This document shows, in pieces, positions 53,441-63,900 of a stretch of DNA of 64,000 nucleotides. The stretch is from Paenibacillus sp. JCM 10914 (GTDB taxonomy: Bacteria; Bacillota; Bacilli; Paenibacillales; Paenibacillaceae), in the NCBI RefSeq assembly GCF_001315105.1, contig NZ_BAZR01000010.1:62001-126000 (forward strand), written 5' to 3'. Under the pieces are notes generated by a model that worked only from the letters and a program-made list of their open reading frames with translations, was not told where the DNA came from and searched no databases. Positions within the stretch are counted from its first letter, which is position 1. Every line of letters begins with the position of its first letter. The position numbers were made by a program, and so were the translations under genes.

Positions 53441-54354
53441 TTGCGTGAAATGATACGAAATATTCCGGGTTCTGATGGCTGGATAACCATTAAGGAGTTG
53501 AACAAGGGGTGGTCTAGGGATCGCAAGTATTATGTACAGGATACCGAGCACAATGAGTGGCTGTTAAGATTATCTGATATATCGCAGCATGAGCGGAAGC
53601 AATGGGAGTTCGAGCACATGAAGCAACTGGACGCCAACAAGCTGCGAATTCCGAGGCCGGTTGCTTTCGGTGTATGCGATGCTGGTGAGCAGGTCTATAC
53701 ATTGCTCTCATGGGTTCACGGGGAGGATATACGAGATGTGCTTCCTTCATTAAACCAAAAGGACCAATACCAATTAGGCATTCAAGCAGGCCAATCGTTA
53801 AGAGCTATGCATGAGATTCCTGCTCCGTCAGGTCTGAGCCATGGTCAGATCACTATGAAGCCAAAATGGACAAGTACATAAGAAATTACAAGGCATGTGG
53901 AATTGAACTTAAGGGTGCAGAACTGATGATTCAGTACATGGAGGATTACAGGTACTTACTAAAATCGAGACCGCGCACCTTTCAACATGGGGATTATCAT
54001 GTTGGCAATTTGGTTGTGTCATCGGTTGGCCAACTGGGCGTTATTGATTTCAACCGTGGCGATTACGGAGATCCATGGGAAGAATTTAACCGTATTACAT
54101 GGGATGCGGGGCTGAGTCCATCCTTCGCTTCTGGTCGAATTCACGGATATTTCAACGGAGAAGAGGTACCGGAATCGTTCTTTAGATTAATGGCACTGTA
54201 CATCGCAAGCAATCAGATTTCATCAATTCATTGGGCAATTCCATTCGGTGATCAAGAGGTCCAAGGGATGCTGGAGCGCGCTCGTGAGGTCCTGGGGTGG
54301 TATGATGGTTTCCGTAGCTGTATCCCCAATTGGTACCAACCGGTAACGGATTGA
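53441..54354 (+). CDS. Aminoglycoside phosphotransferase (APH)-family protein (one-base frameshift)
   Basis: A kinase-like phosphotransferase of about 304 residues. N-lobe: ELNKGWSRDRKYYVQD, WLLRLSD. C-lobe: catalytic FQHGDYHVGNLVV (Brenner motif) and metal-binding GVIDFNRGDYGDPWEEF. The first frame stops at 53881 after HGQITMK; the next frame gives EAKMDKYIRNYK from about 53858, so one base is missing. TTG 53441 follows AAGGAGTGAG; ATG 53450 or 53390 are alternatives. Relatives confer aminoglycoside resistance or phosphorylate other hydroxyl compounds; the substrate cannot be assigned. Confidence 0.85.
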
Positions 54355-54418
54355 ACAATTGATAATAAACTAGGAGAAATCGAATATCCGATCCAGACAG
54401 CTACGATAATACTAGTTA

Positions 54419-54476
54419 AAAACCAAGCCTTCCTGACCTAGCTTAATGCTTACGTCATGGGGATTCGCTTGGTTTT
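54419..54476 (+). terminator. Terminator-like inverted repeat after the APH gene
   Basis: AAAACCAAGC (54419-54428) and GCTTGGTTTT (54467-54476) pair around a 38-base loop. Confidence 0.5.
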
Positions 54477-54557
54477 ATTTCGTTTAATTAGGAATTGAAT
54501 GAGGGGTGCCAGGGCATTATTTCTTTAAGGATGGTATTTATTTCAAGTAAAAGTTCG

Positions 54558-54587
54558 TTGACAGCGTTTTCAGATTGTTTATATAAT
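54558..54587 (+). promoter_or_regulatory. Sigma-A promoter with embedded cre site for the Tct/KDG operon
   Basis: TTGACA (54558-54563) and TATAAT (54582-54587) are 18 bases apart. TGACAGCGTTTTCA at 54559-54572 matches the CcpA cre consensus at 13 of 14 positions and overlaps the -35 box, an ideal position for glucose repression. Confidence 0.75.
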
Positions 54588-54610
54588 AGCAGTATCACAT
54601 TAAGGAATGC

Positions 54611-54629
54611 CGTTCCGTAATACGGAACG
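54611..54629 (+). promoter_or_regulatory. Perfect 19-bp palindrome, likely IclR-family operator
   Basis: CGTTCCGTA-A-TACGGAACG resembles known IclR-family sites of the form TTCCG-N-CGGAA. It lies just downstream of the -10 box and 21 bases before the TTG of the IclR gene, so it would act as an autoregulatory road-block operator. Confidence 0.75.
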
Positions 54630-54649
54630 TTTGAAGGGGGGATAATATA

Positions 54650-55417
54650 TTGATCCAGTCGGTAACCAGAGCATTGGAAATACTTGAATTCCTAAAATCA
54701 AACCCTCGGGGATTGGGTGTTACAGAAATAGCGCATAAGTTGGATGTTGCTAAGAGCACCGCGCATCGGTTGTTAATGTCGCTTGAAGAACATGATTATG
54801 TTCAAAAGTCAGGCAAGGATAGCATTTATAGTTTGGGATTGAAGTTTATTCAAATGGCTGAGGTTGTTACCGAGAACCTAGAGATTGTAGATATAGCCAG
54901 ACCATGGATTGAAAGACTAAGCCGGGATACCGGAGAAATCGTTCACCTTGTGATGCTGGAAGGGAATGAAGTTCTGTACATCGATAAAGTTGAGAATACT
55001 TCCACGATCCGAATTTATTCCCAGATCGGAAAGAGGGGACCGCTTTATTGCACCGGAGTAGGTAAAGCCATTCTCGCCCATTTGGCTGATGAAGAAGTCG
55101 AGAGGCTGCTGTCGGGCGTAACGATGCAGCAATTTACAGAGTTTACGTTCACCACACTAGAGGACTTGAAGCAAGAACTTCAAACGATTCGTACGAATCA
55201 ATTCGCTTACGATAATGAAGAACACGAACGAGGGATACGCTGCGTGGCAGCTCCCATCTTCGATCACACACAGAGAGCAAGGTACGCCATTAGTATTACA
55301 GGTCCGATTACGCGCATGTCAGATGACATTCTGAGTGAATATATACCGAGGATCAAAGAAACGGCTCAAGCCGTATCCGTTAAGATGGGCTACAATCCGA
55401 ACAAAATAAACGAGTAA
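54650..55417 (+). CDS. IclR-family transcriptional regulator of the Tct/KDG operon
   Basis: A 255-residue regulator: N-terminal winged helix (ALEILEFLKSNPRGLGVTEI, AHKLDVAKSTAHRLLMSLEE) and effector domain (GNEVLYIDKVENTSTIRIYS, GPLYCTGVGKAILAHL, NEEHERGIRCVAAPIF). TTG 54650 follows AAGGGGGGAT. It is the first gene of the operon. By context it senses a 2-keto-3-deoxygluconate-type intermediate, like enterobacterial KdgR of the same family (inference). Confidence 0.92.
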   Translation: MIQSVTRALEILEFLKSNPRGLGVTEIAHKLDVAKSTAHRLLMSLEEHDYVQKSGKDSIYSLGLKFIQMAEVVTENLEIVDIARPWIERLSRDTGEIVHLVMLEGNEVLYIDKVENTSTIRIYSQIGKRGPLYCTGVGKAILAHLADEEVERLLSGVTMQQFTEFTFTTLEDLKQELQTIRTNQFAYDNEEHERGIRCVAAPIFDHTQRARYAISITGPITRMSDDILSEYIPRIKETAQAVSVKMGYNPNKINE

Positions 55418-55438
55418 ACAAAAGGGGTTTTAACCAAC

Positions 55439-56415
55439 ATGAAAAAATTCAAACTGAGTATTCTTCTTCTTTCATTGGTTGTTGTATTAAGCGCATGTGG
55501 TGGCGGCGCATCCAATGGGTCGGGTGAAAACGCAGGAACCAACTTCCCAACCAAACCAGTTGAACTTATCGTTCCTTACGCTGTTGGTGGCGGTACAGAT
55601 ACCGTAGCTCGTCAATTTGCAGATATGGCAAGAGAAGATCTTGGTCAAGCCGTTGCGGTAGTGAATTTGGAAGGCGGCGGTGGAGCCGTCGGTATGCAAA
55701 ACGGTGCCAAAGCGAAAGCAGACGGTTACAAAGTAACGATGGTAACGGTTGAATTATTGTCTTTGCCACATACAGGTCTTGCACAATTCTCGCATACTGA
55801 TTTCAAACCGATTGCATTGTTGAATGAAGACTCAGCAGCCATCACCGTCAAAGCAGATGCTCCATGGAATACAGTGGAGGAATTTATTGAAGCTACCAAG
55901 GAAAAAAGATTGAAAGTTGGTAATTCAGGCACAGGTGCCATCTGGCATATGGCAGCTGCAGCGTTTGAGAATGAAACCGGCGCACAGTTTAACCATGTTC
56001 CATTTGAAGGAGCTGCTCCAGCCGTAACTGCCTTATGGGTGGACATGTTGATGCGGTTTCTGTTAGTCCTGCTGAAGTCGTGAACCAAGTACAAGCAGGG
56101 GAACTGAAAGTATTAGGTGTAATGGCTGATGAGCGTGTAGAGTCCCTGCCAGAAGTACCAACGCTGAAAGAATCCGGTATTGAGCTCTCCATTGGTACTT
56201 GGCGTGGACTGGCTGTTCCAAAGGATACTCCGGAAGAAGTAGCTGCTATTCTGGAGGAATCTTTTGGAAAGACGATCCAAAGCGATAAGTTTAAAGAGCA
56301 GATCCAAAAGATGAACCTTGGCTACCGTTATGAGAACGGCGAAGGCTTCATGAATCTAATGGAAGGACAGGATCAGTTGTTTGCAGAGCTGGTACCTACC
56401 TTGAAGTTGAACTAA
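55439..56415 (+). CDS. tctC: Tripartite tricarboxylate transporter substrate-binding protein TctC (one-base frameshift)
   Basis: Captures a carboxylate outside the cell for the TctAB channel. A lipoprotein with lipobox LSAC (Cys20) and Gly/Ser linker; family blocks FPTKPVELIVPYAVGGGTDT, VVNLEGGGGAVGMQ, MEAA-like GAIWHMAAAAFE, HVPFEGAAPAVTAL, GHVDAVSVSPAEV. The frame stops at 56083 after ALWVDMLMRF, while the next frame gives GGHVDAVSV from about 56036. One missing T (TTA-TTG) explains it. The restored length is 325 residues, normal for TctC. Confidence 0.92.
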
Positions 56416-56482
56416 GCGATAGATCTTCCAGTAAAGGGCTGGTGCATACCAGCCCTTTACGAAATTATGAGGAGGTGCAGCT

Positions 56483-56929
56483 ATGACAATGGCAAACCGG
56501 GTGATCGGGTTTGGTTTGTTGGTTTTTTCTATATACGCTTGGTTAAGCGCGAATGCATTCCCAGCATCGAACGGTCTGGGACCCGGACCGGATTACATTC
56601 CTAAATTAGCTGCCGGCATTCTGGCCGTGTTGTCCATTTTTCTAATCTTCAAGAAGGAAGAGCAGGAAGAAGAGATTTACGGTTTATCTGGAAAAAATAA
56701 TATTGTGTTGTTCATCATTGGAGCCGTTGTGATGGTTGTATACATCATTCTAGTGCAATGGCTGGGATTCTCAATTTCATCCGCATTATTCGCCGCCGCT
56801 TGGATGTTTCTCATGGGAATCCGGAAGTGGACAACGCTGGTTATCGTATCCGTCTTGATCAGTGCGGGAATAACGTATGTATTTGAATACCTACTGAGCG
56901 TTCCGATTCCGCACGGTATTTTGTATTAA
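56483..56929 (+). CDS. tctB: Tripartite tricarboxylate transporter small subunit TctB
   Basis: A 148-residue membrane protein with four helices (about 7-25, 42-58, 72-92, 95-140) and family features PGPDYIPKLAAG and VQWLGFSISSALF. ATG 56483 follows GAGGAGGTG. It is placed between tctC and tctA as in most TTT systems. Confidence 0.9.
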   Translation: MTMANRVIGFGLLVFSIYAWLSANAFPASNGLGPGPDYIPKLAAGILAVLSIFLIFKKEEQEEEIYGLSGKNNIVLFIIGAVVMVVYIILVQWLGFSISSALFAAAWMFLMGIRKWTTLVIVSVLISAGITYVFEYLLSVPIPHGILY

Positions 56930-56944
56930 AGGAGGGCTTAGTCT

Positions 56945-58446
56945 ATGGATGCATTGATTCAAGGGATGGGGCATGTATTTCAGCCGGAAGTTATCATACT
57001 TCTGATCGGTGGCGTTCTTCTCGGAATTATAATCGGAGCCCTTCCTGGCCTGACGGCTACGATGGGGGTTGCGCTGTTTCTGCCTGTCACATTCGGCATG
57101 GAAGCCGTTAGCGGGATATTGCTCTTGGTTGGGATATATTTCGGATCCATCTTCGGGGGCTCGATTGCGGCGATTCTGCTAAACACCCCGGGTACGCCCG
57201 CCTCCGCCGCCTCCACGCTTGATGGGTATGCGATGACCAAGCAAGGAAAAGCAGGAAAAGCGTTGGGATATGCTGCAGTAGCATCCGGCGTGGGCGGAAC
57301 CATCAGTGTCATTATGCTGATTCTGATTGCGCCGCAGCTAGCCAGTGTTGCACTCAATTTCAGTGCGCCTGAAATGTTTGGTCTCGCCTTGTTCGGTCTC
57401 AGTATCATCTCGAGTATCTCGGGTGGATCCGTTATTAAAGGACTAATCGCAGGTGTATTCGGGATTCTGATCTCTACGGTGGGGATGGACCCGATGACAA
57501 GTTATCCGCGGTTCACGTTCGATCAACTTTCCTTGTTAAACGGATTATCCTTCATCCCGGTTATGATCGGTCTGTTTGCAGTCTCTGAAGCGCTCGTCAT
57601 TATGGAGGAGGAGCTCAGCGGAGGAGACAAAATCAAGAAGATTGTCGCGAACTATGTACTGCCTAAATGGAATGAATTTAAGAAGGTCTGGATTTCCATG
57701 ATCCGCTCAGGTTTTATCGGAACTTTCATTGGTATCATACCGGGTGCGGGAGCAGATATTGCCGCTTTCGTATCCTATAACGAAGGCAGACGCTTCGCTA
57801 GTAAAGAAGATAAGAAAACCTTTGGTAAGGGTAATCCGAAAGGAATTGTCTCTGCTGAAGCTGCCAATAACGGCGTGACAGGGGGCTCCATGATCCCGCT
57901 GCTGACGCTGGGCATACCAGGTGATGCCGTTACGGCGATTATGCTGGGAGCGCTTGTGGTTCAAGGCATTCAGCCGGGGCCGCAGTTGTTCACGAACAGC
58001 GCCGAGCTTGTGTACACCCTATTCGCAGGATGATTATTGCTAATATTCTGATGACGATATTCGGGATCACAGGTATTCGGTTGTTCGTCAAGATCTTATT
58101 GGTTCCTAAAAAGATACTCGCGCCACTGATCTTGATTCTTTCAACCGTTGGTGCTTATGCGATCAGCAACAACTTCTTCGATGTGTTTACAATGCTCGTT
58201 GCCGGTATCATCGGCTACTTCATGAAGAAATACGGTTTCCCGGCATCGCCAATCGTGTTGGCGCTTATTCTGGGGCCGATGGCTGAGAGTGAATTCAGAC
58301 GTTCGCTTGTCATGTCCGAAGGAAGCTACACCATCTTCCTTGAAAGACCGATCGCACTCGGATTTATTATCGTATCAATCCTGTCTCTTGTCCTGCCGCT
58401 GGTTTGGGGTAAGTGGAAGAAAAAGAAAAATATAGAGACGGCATAA
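56945..58446 (+). CDS. tctA: Tripartite tricarboxylate transporter large subunit TctA (one-base frameshift)
   Basis: The twelve-helix proton-driven channel subunit. Signatures: GALPGLTATMGVALFLPVTF, IYFGSIFGGSIAAILLNTPG, IIPGAGADIAAFVSY, MIPLLTLGIPGDAVTAIMLG. The frame stops at 58033 after YTLFAG; the next frame continues MIIANILMTIFGITG to 58446. One missing G (GGG-ATG) near 58031 explains it. The restored length of 500 residues is exactly that of the family. Confidence 0.93.
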
Positions 58447-58479
58447 GTAATCATTACATCAGGAGTGGAGGTCTATATT

Positions 58480-59439
58480 GTGTATCCTGAACTTGTCACA
58501 ATCGGTGAAACGATGGTTGTATTTGAGGCAGCTGCCGATGGCCCTCTAAGATATACAACTCAGTTTAACAAGCGTCACGGGGGAGCAGAATCAAATGTAG
58601 CTATTGGTGCAGCAAGATTAGGGAGAACTGCCGGCTGGATAAGCAAGGTGGGGGATGAGGAACTGGGCAAATACCTCGTATCTTCCATTCGTGGAGAAGG
58701 GGTAGATACCTCACGTGTCATCTACGACTCACATGCTGCAACGGGACTATTTATCAAAGAGAAGATCCGGGAGGGCTCAACCCAGGTCTATTATTACCGC
58801 AGCGGATCTGCGGCCAGTAGAATGACCCTTGAAGAGATTGATTGGCATTACGTCAAGCAAGCGAAAATCCTTCATTTGACCGGCATCACACCTTTCTTGA
58901 GTTCGAACTGCCTGGAGATCGTGCACGAAGCGATTCGGATCGCCAAGGAGAACGGAATTCTATTCTCCTTTGACCCCAATCTTCGCTTCAAGCTCATGGA
59001 GAAAGTACCTGACGCCAAGGAAATATTGCTGGATATCGCGAAGCAAGCCGATATTCTGATGCCTGGCCTCGATGAGGCCGAGTATCTGCTCGGAACGGAC
59101 AACTATGATGAGATTGCTGCTTATTTCTTGAATGCGGGGATATCCAAGATCGCGATTAAGAATGGAAGCGTGGGCACTTATTATCATGCTAAAGATGAAG
59201 GTCACGGATTTGTTCCCAGCCAGAAGGTTGAACGTGTTACAGATCCAGTGGGAGCGGGAGACGGGTTTGCTGCGGGTCTGCTGACCGGACTGCTTGAGAA
59301 TAAATCACTTAAAGAAGCGGTCGAGCTCGGTTCGATTGTCGGTGCGATGGTCGTAACGGTTAAGGGAGACGTTGAGGGTCTGCCTGACCGTGCGTCTATC
59401 GAAAGTTTCAGTCATCGTCATCGTGATATTCTAAGATAG
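58480..59439 (+). CDS. kdgK: 2-keto-3-deoxygluconate kinase (PfkB family)
   Basis: Phosphorylates 2-keto-3-deoxygluconate to KDPG with ATP. A 319-residue ribokinase fold: GETMVVFEAAADGPL, NKRHGGAESNVAIGAARLG near the N terminus, and the ATP/anion-hole motif TDPVGAGDGFAAGLL with catalytic Asp near the C terminus. GTG 58480 is chosen because GGAGG lies eight bases upstream; GTG 58465 would overlap that site. It is ten bases before kdgA and 33 after tctA. Confidence 0.9.
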   Translation: MYPELVTIGETMVVFEAAADGPLRYTTQFNKRHGGAESNVAIGAARLGRTAGWISKVGDEELGKYLVSSIRGEGVDTSRVIYDSHAATGLFIKEKIREGSTQVYYYRSGSAASRMTLEEIDWHYVKQAKILHLTGITPFLSSNCLEIVHEAIRIAKENGILFSFDPNLRFKLMEKVPDAKEILLDIAKQADILMPGLDEAEYLLGTDNYDEIAAYFLNAGISKIAIKNGSVGTYYHAKDEGHGFVPSQKVERVTDPVGAGDGFAAGLLTGLLENKSLKEAVELGSIVGAMVVTVKGDVEGLPDRASIESFSHRHRDILR

Positions 59440-59449
59440 GAGTGAGAAG

Positions 59450-60091
59450 ATGGGACAAGATCAATTGAAGCGACTCCTGGAGTCAGGTATTATCGCTGTT
59501 GTTCGACGTATTGATGAAGATAAGGTGATGCATGTCATCGGTGCCTTGGTTGAAGGTGGGGTGACCGGGATCGAAATGACCATGGATTCCCCGAATGTGC
59601 TGCAAGTGATCCAGGAAGCGAAGAAGAAGTACGGGGATAAGGCAGTCATTGGTGCCGGAACGGTACTGGATGCGGAAGCTGCGGTTGCGGCCATTCAGGC
59701 AGGCGCCGAGTTTCTGTTCGCTCCAACCTTGAGCCAAGACACGATCAAGGTCGCTAAGCGCTATGGCAAGATTGTCATTCCAGGCGTGTTCACGCCTACG
59801 GAAATGCTGCAAGCGCAAGAATGGGGAGCGGATGTCGTCAAGCTGTTCCCCGCTTCGGTATTAGGTCCGAAGTTTATCAAAGACGTGCGGGGGCCTCTGG
59901 GTCATATCAAAATGATGCCTACGGGCGGTATTGATATCGACAATATTGCCGACTACATTCAGGCTGGAGCCGTTGCAGCCGGCGTCGGCGGGTCTTTAAT
60001 GAAGAAAGACTTGATCGAGCAAGGCAAGTGGGATGAATTAGCTGCACTTGCCAAAGCGTTTACAACGAAAGTAGCGCAAGCCAGAGCGTAA
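59450..60091 (+). CDS. kdgA: KDPG / 2-keto-4-hydroxyglutarate aldolase
   Basis: Splits KDPG to pyruvate and glyceraldehyde 3-phosphate, the last step of uronate and gluconate breakdown by this route. A 213-residue TIM barrel: GIIAVVRRIDEDKV, GGVTGIEMTMDSP, IGAGTVLDAEAA, FLFAPTLSQD, and Schiff-base Lys131 in DVVKLFPAS, then MPTGGIDIDNI. It ends the operon, followed by a strong terminator. Confidence 0.95.
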   Translation: MGQDQLKRLLESGIIAVVRRIDEDKVMHVIGALVEGGVTGIEMTMDSPNVLQVIQEAKKKYGDKAVIGAGTVLDAEAAVAAIQAGAEFLFAPTLSQDTIKVAKRYGKIVIPGVFTPTEMLQAQEWGADVVKLFPASVLGPKFIKDVRGPLGHIKMMPTGGIDIDNIADYIQAGAVAAGVGGSLMKKDLIEQGKWDELAALAKAFTTKVAQARA

Positions 60092-60107
60092 TCATGAACG
60101 GATCGAT

Positions 60108-60138
60108 AACGAGCAAGCCTGAAGCAGGCTTGCTCGTT
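60108..60138 (+). terminator. Terminator of the Tct/KDG operon
   Basis: AACGAGCAAGCCT with AGGCTTGCTCGTT, perfect 13-bp stem, five-base loop, then TATTTTTGT. It also serves the convergent acetyltransferase gene. Confidence 0.9.
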
Positions 60139-60147
60139 ATTTTTGTA

Positions 60148-60723
60148 TTAACTTAGACGATGCCCAATCATGGTTTCGCGTGATATGCGCATGAGTTGAT
60201 TATCCACATACACGCCATCGAACCATTCATGTTCGGGCAGCACCTTTACTTTGGTAAACCCGCATTTTTCGTAGCTATGAATCGCTCTGGTATTCGCTGT
60301 TTGCGGCTCGATGTAAATATCCGCTGCACTCTTCTTTGTGAATAGATAATGAATGATGGAGCGTACGGCAGTCGTTCCAACCCCTTGGTTCCAATACTCG
60401 GGTTCTCCGATGAAGATATCCATTCCGAATTGCGGCAGGTTGGGTCTAGCCCCGTACGCTACGATGTCGTCTGCTTGTAACGGGTAGAATTGGAGATAAC
60501 CGACCGTTATTTGGTCGCACTCAATCATGCACGGCGTAACGTAATGCTCGCCCCTCGCTCGAGGTCCATATTTCCTAGTGATCTGATCGTATGTAAATGT
60601 TGCGCTCGGTCCCTCAATATAACGAAGCACTCTTTCATCATTTAACCATTTATATAGAAGAGAGAAATCCTCTTCACTGGCTTTCATGTTTCGTATGGCA
60701 ACCCTTCCGTTCACGATTAACAT
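60148..60723 (-). CDS. GNAT acetyltransferase, AAC(6')/RimJ-like
   Basis: A 191-residue acetyltransferase: NMKASEEDFSLLYKWLNDER at the N terminus, MDIFIGEPEYWNQGVGTTAV (acetyl-CoA loop) and TANTRAIHSYEKCGF at the C terminus. The spacing and the VTPCMIECDQITVGYLQFYP block resemble aminoglycoside 6'-N-acetyltransferases. Resistance is possible but unproven; many chromosomal relatives have other substrates. ATG 60723 is followed by ML-IVNGRVAIR. Monocistronic, converging on the KDG operon. Confidence 0.85.
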   Translation of the reverse strand: MLIVNGRVAIRNMKASEEDFSLLYKWLNDERVLRYIEGPSATFTYDQITRKYGPRARGEHYVTPCMIECDQITVGYLQFYPLQADDIVAYGARPNLPQFGMDIFIGEPEYWNQGVGTTAVRSIIHYLFTKKSAADIYIEPQTANTRAIHSYEKCGFTKVKVLPEHEWFDGVYVDNQLMRISRETMIGHRLS

Positions 60724-60859
60724 GACTCCGAACCACCTCTTTTATTTTTAATGATACATCAACCTCTCTTCAAGAAAACACCGAATTCAATCTCATGCCG
60801 ACTCAATTGCTTAATAAAAGACTATAACCCTAATAAAGTGCGATATAACGAAGGCAATG

Positions 60860-60900
60860 CCCCTGATAAAATTTGGTTAATCTTAGCCAAGAGACAGGGG
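60860..60900 (+). promoter_or_regulatory. Nested inverted repeat that includes the ribosome binding site of the next gene
   Basis: CCCCTG (60860-60865) pairs with CAGGGG (60895-60900) and TTGG (60873-60876) with CCAA (60887-60890). The right arm is part of the CAGGGGGA ribosome binding site of the 1000-residue protein, so folding would hide it. A regulator site is the alternative reading. Confidence 0.4.
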
Positions 60901-60910
60901 GAACAGATGC

Positions 60911-63900
60911 GTGCTTCTTAGGGTTGCGAAGGTGATACGTAAGTATATGGTTAGTCTGATCGTCATCGCGGTGCTTGCGTTGTCGGTCCTGTATTGGAAC
61001 AGCACGCGCGGATTTGACGATCTGGCCATGGCCGATATACCGACATACGCGGATGTGGATGAACAGTCGATTCTGGCAGATCAAGATATTAAGAGCAAGC
61101 GCGAGCCGTCCTATCTCAAATATTTGGAGGCGCATAAACAGGATGGAGCTCAGGATACCAGCGGTTTCAAGCTGTCGGTCGCTTCCTTGGATTATGCTGC
61201 GATCAGCCCGGAAGGGACTTCCACGGTGACTAACCTTGGTGAACGAAGCGGTTCTTTCCTCGTGCTGGAGGAAGAAGACAGCTGGGTGGAATACAAGGTC
61301 CAAGTGCCTGAGGATGGTTTCTACCAGTTGGCGATGAGTTATTACGCCATGCCGGGTAAACGGTCGGCCATCGTGCGAAATATTCAGATTGATGGTGAAT
61401 TTCCGTTCTATCAAGCGAAGAAGATCGAGTTCCAACGGATGTGGATAGAGTCGGGTCCGACCACCAAGGACAGGCTGGGAAATGAGTTTAACCCTCGCAG
61501 GGAAGAGGTGAGTTCCTGGCAGTATCGCGAATTTCGTGATGCCGAAGGCAAGGTATCCGAGCCATTCCGCTACTATTTGACCGCAGGCAGTCACACCATA
61601 CGCATCAACGCGATGAGGGAACCAGCGGCCATTGGTGAGCTGGAAGTGCTGTCACCGATTCAGATTCCGAACTATGCACAACTGCAGCAAGAATATGAGG
61701 CACAAGGGTACAAGGAGACGAGCGGTCATCTGATCAAGATCCAGGCGGAAGAATCCACACTCCGTTCTGATCCGACACTACGGCGGGTAGAGGATAGGGA
61801 ACCGGCCACCGAACCTTTCAATTCGAAAGCGATTACATTGAACAGTTTCGGTGGGGATGCCTGGAAGAAAGGCGGCCAATGGGCAGAGTGGGAGTTCGAA
61901 GTACCGGAGAGCGGGCTTTATAACATCGGTGCGCGCTTTGGCAGCTGGTTCCTGAATGGCATTCCGATTGAACGAATGGTCATGATTGACGGTAAGATCC
62001 CTTTCCAGGAAATGAACCACGCTGTCTTCCCATTCAAACAAGGATGGCAACTGCGCGGCTTGTCGGACCGGAATGAGGAATATCTCTTCTATCTGGAGCA
62101 AGGCAAGCACACCCTTCGGATGGAGGTCCAGGTAGGTTCACTTGGTGAAGTGTTCGAGAATGTGCTAGATACAACGAACAAGATGTCGCTGTTGTCGCGC
62201 GAAATCATTCAGGTTACGGGAACCAATCCAGATTCGAACCGGGATTGGAAGCTGGACAACTACATACCGAATCTCGTACCGCGGCTTCATCTGATGGCGA
62301 GATCGATCGATGATGCGATGAACATGCTCTATGATCTTGGGGTTCCCAAGGGATCATCCGAGATCAGTACACTGGGTGAAGCGCGTGATCAATTGTTATC
62401 CATGGCTGAGGATACCGAGACGATTCCCGGGCGGATTGCTTCGATGACGGACACGCAATCATCGCTTGGACTTTGGGTCAACGGACTTAGCACCCAGAGC
62501 ATGATTATTGATTACTTTGTCATCAAGTCACCTGACCAGGCATGGCCTAAGGCAGAGGCTCCCGTCTTGACTCGAGTGGGCACAACGGTAAGCGATTTCC
62601 TCTATTCCTTTACCAGGGACTACACGGGCATCGGGGATGTATACGACGATGAGGAAGTGATCGATGTATGGGTTGCAAGGGGACGTGACTGGGTGCAGAT
62701 CATCAAGCAGATGGTAGACGAGGATTTTACGCCGGAAACCGGTATTAAAGTGAATGTGAACGTCATTCCAGCTGGGGGCATGCAGCTCTTGCTGCTTGCG
62801 CAAACCTCGGGTTTGGCGCCGGACGTAGCGCTTGGGGTCGAGGGCGAAGTGCCGATCGATTTTGCGGTGCGCGGCGGCTTGGTCAATCTGTCCGATTTCA
62901 GCGATTACGATCATGTATCCTCCAGGTTCCGGCCAGGTGCGCTCATTCCTTATCGGTATGACGGAGGGAACTATGCACTGCCGGAGACGCAGAACTTCTC
63001 GATGCTGTTCTACCGAACCGACATTATGGAGGAGCTCGGTGTGACCGAAGCCGACATCCCTGAAACATGGGAAGAAGTGATGGATCTGATACCGCTGCTC
63101 CAGCAAAACGGTATGGATTTCTTCTACCCGCATGCGGCGAATGCACCGAATAATGCGGTGAACGAATTTGCGCCATTCCTGTTCCAGCGCAATGGCGATT
63201 TGTACAAGGAGGACGGCAAGTTCTCCAATCTGGATTCCTTTGAAGCGCTTGAGGCGGTGAAGATGTGGACCGGTTTGTACACGAACTACAAGATTGAGAA
63301 ACAAGCCGACTTCTACAACCGTTTCCGTACAGGCGAGATGCCGATCGGAGTAGCGGATTATACGACTTATGTCATGCTCTCGACGGCTGCACCTGAACTT
63401 ACGGGTTGGTGGAAAATGAAGCCGATTCCGGGCATTAAACAGGCGGATGGACAGATCAATCGCTCCACGGGCGGACTCGGTCAGACGGCCGTTATGTTCA
63501 ACAGTACGGAGAATAAGGATGCTGCCTGGGAGTTTATGAAATGGTGGACCGATGCGGATGCCCAGGAGCGGTTCGGCTCCGAGCTGGAATCGTTGTTAGG
63601 TGTTGAAGCACGTTGGAACACCGCTAACGTTGAAGCGTTAACCCGCTTACCGTGGCAGACGGAGGATATTAATGCGGTATTGGAGCAATGGGAATGGTTC
63701 CGTGAACGCGAAGTCGTGCTGGGCGGGTATTACACCACGAGACATATCGCGAATATCTGGAATGAGATCGTGCTCAACGGCGTCATTCCGCGTGAAGCTG
63801 TAGAGAACGGCGTGAGAGAGATCAACAAGGAGCTGCGGAAGAAGCGCGAGGAATTCGGTGACGAGTCCTACAGCGGCCAAGACTTGAAAGGGGAAGGAGG

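Noticed and set aside
60830..61594. 254-codon minus-strand frame opposite the 1000-residue protein
   Set aside because: No family features or ribosome binding site, and it is antisense to a clearly coding frame.
62528..63304. 258-codon minus-strand frame
   Set aside because: Antisense shadow of the binding-protein domain; codon use follows the opposite strand.
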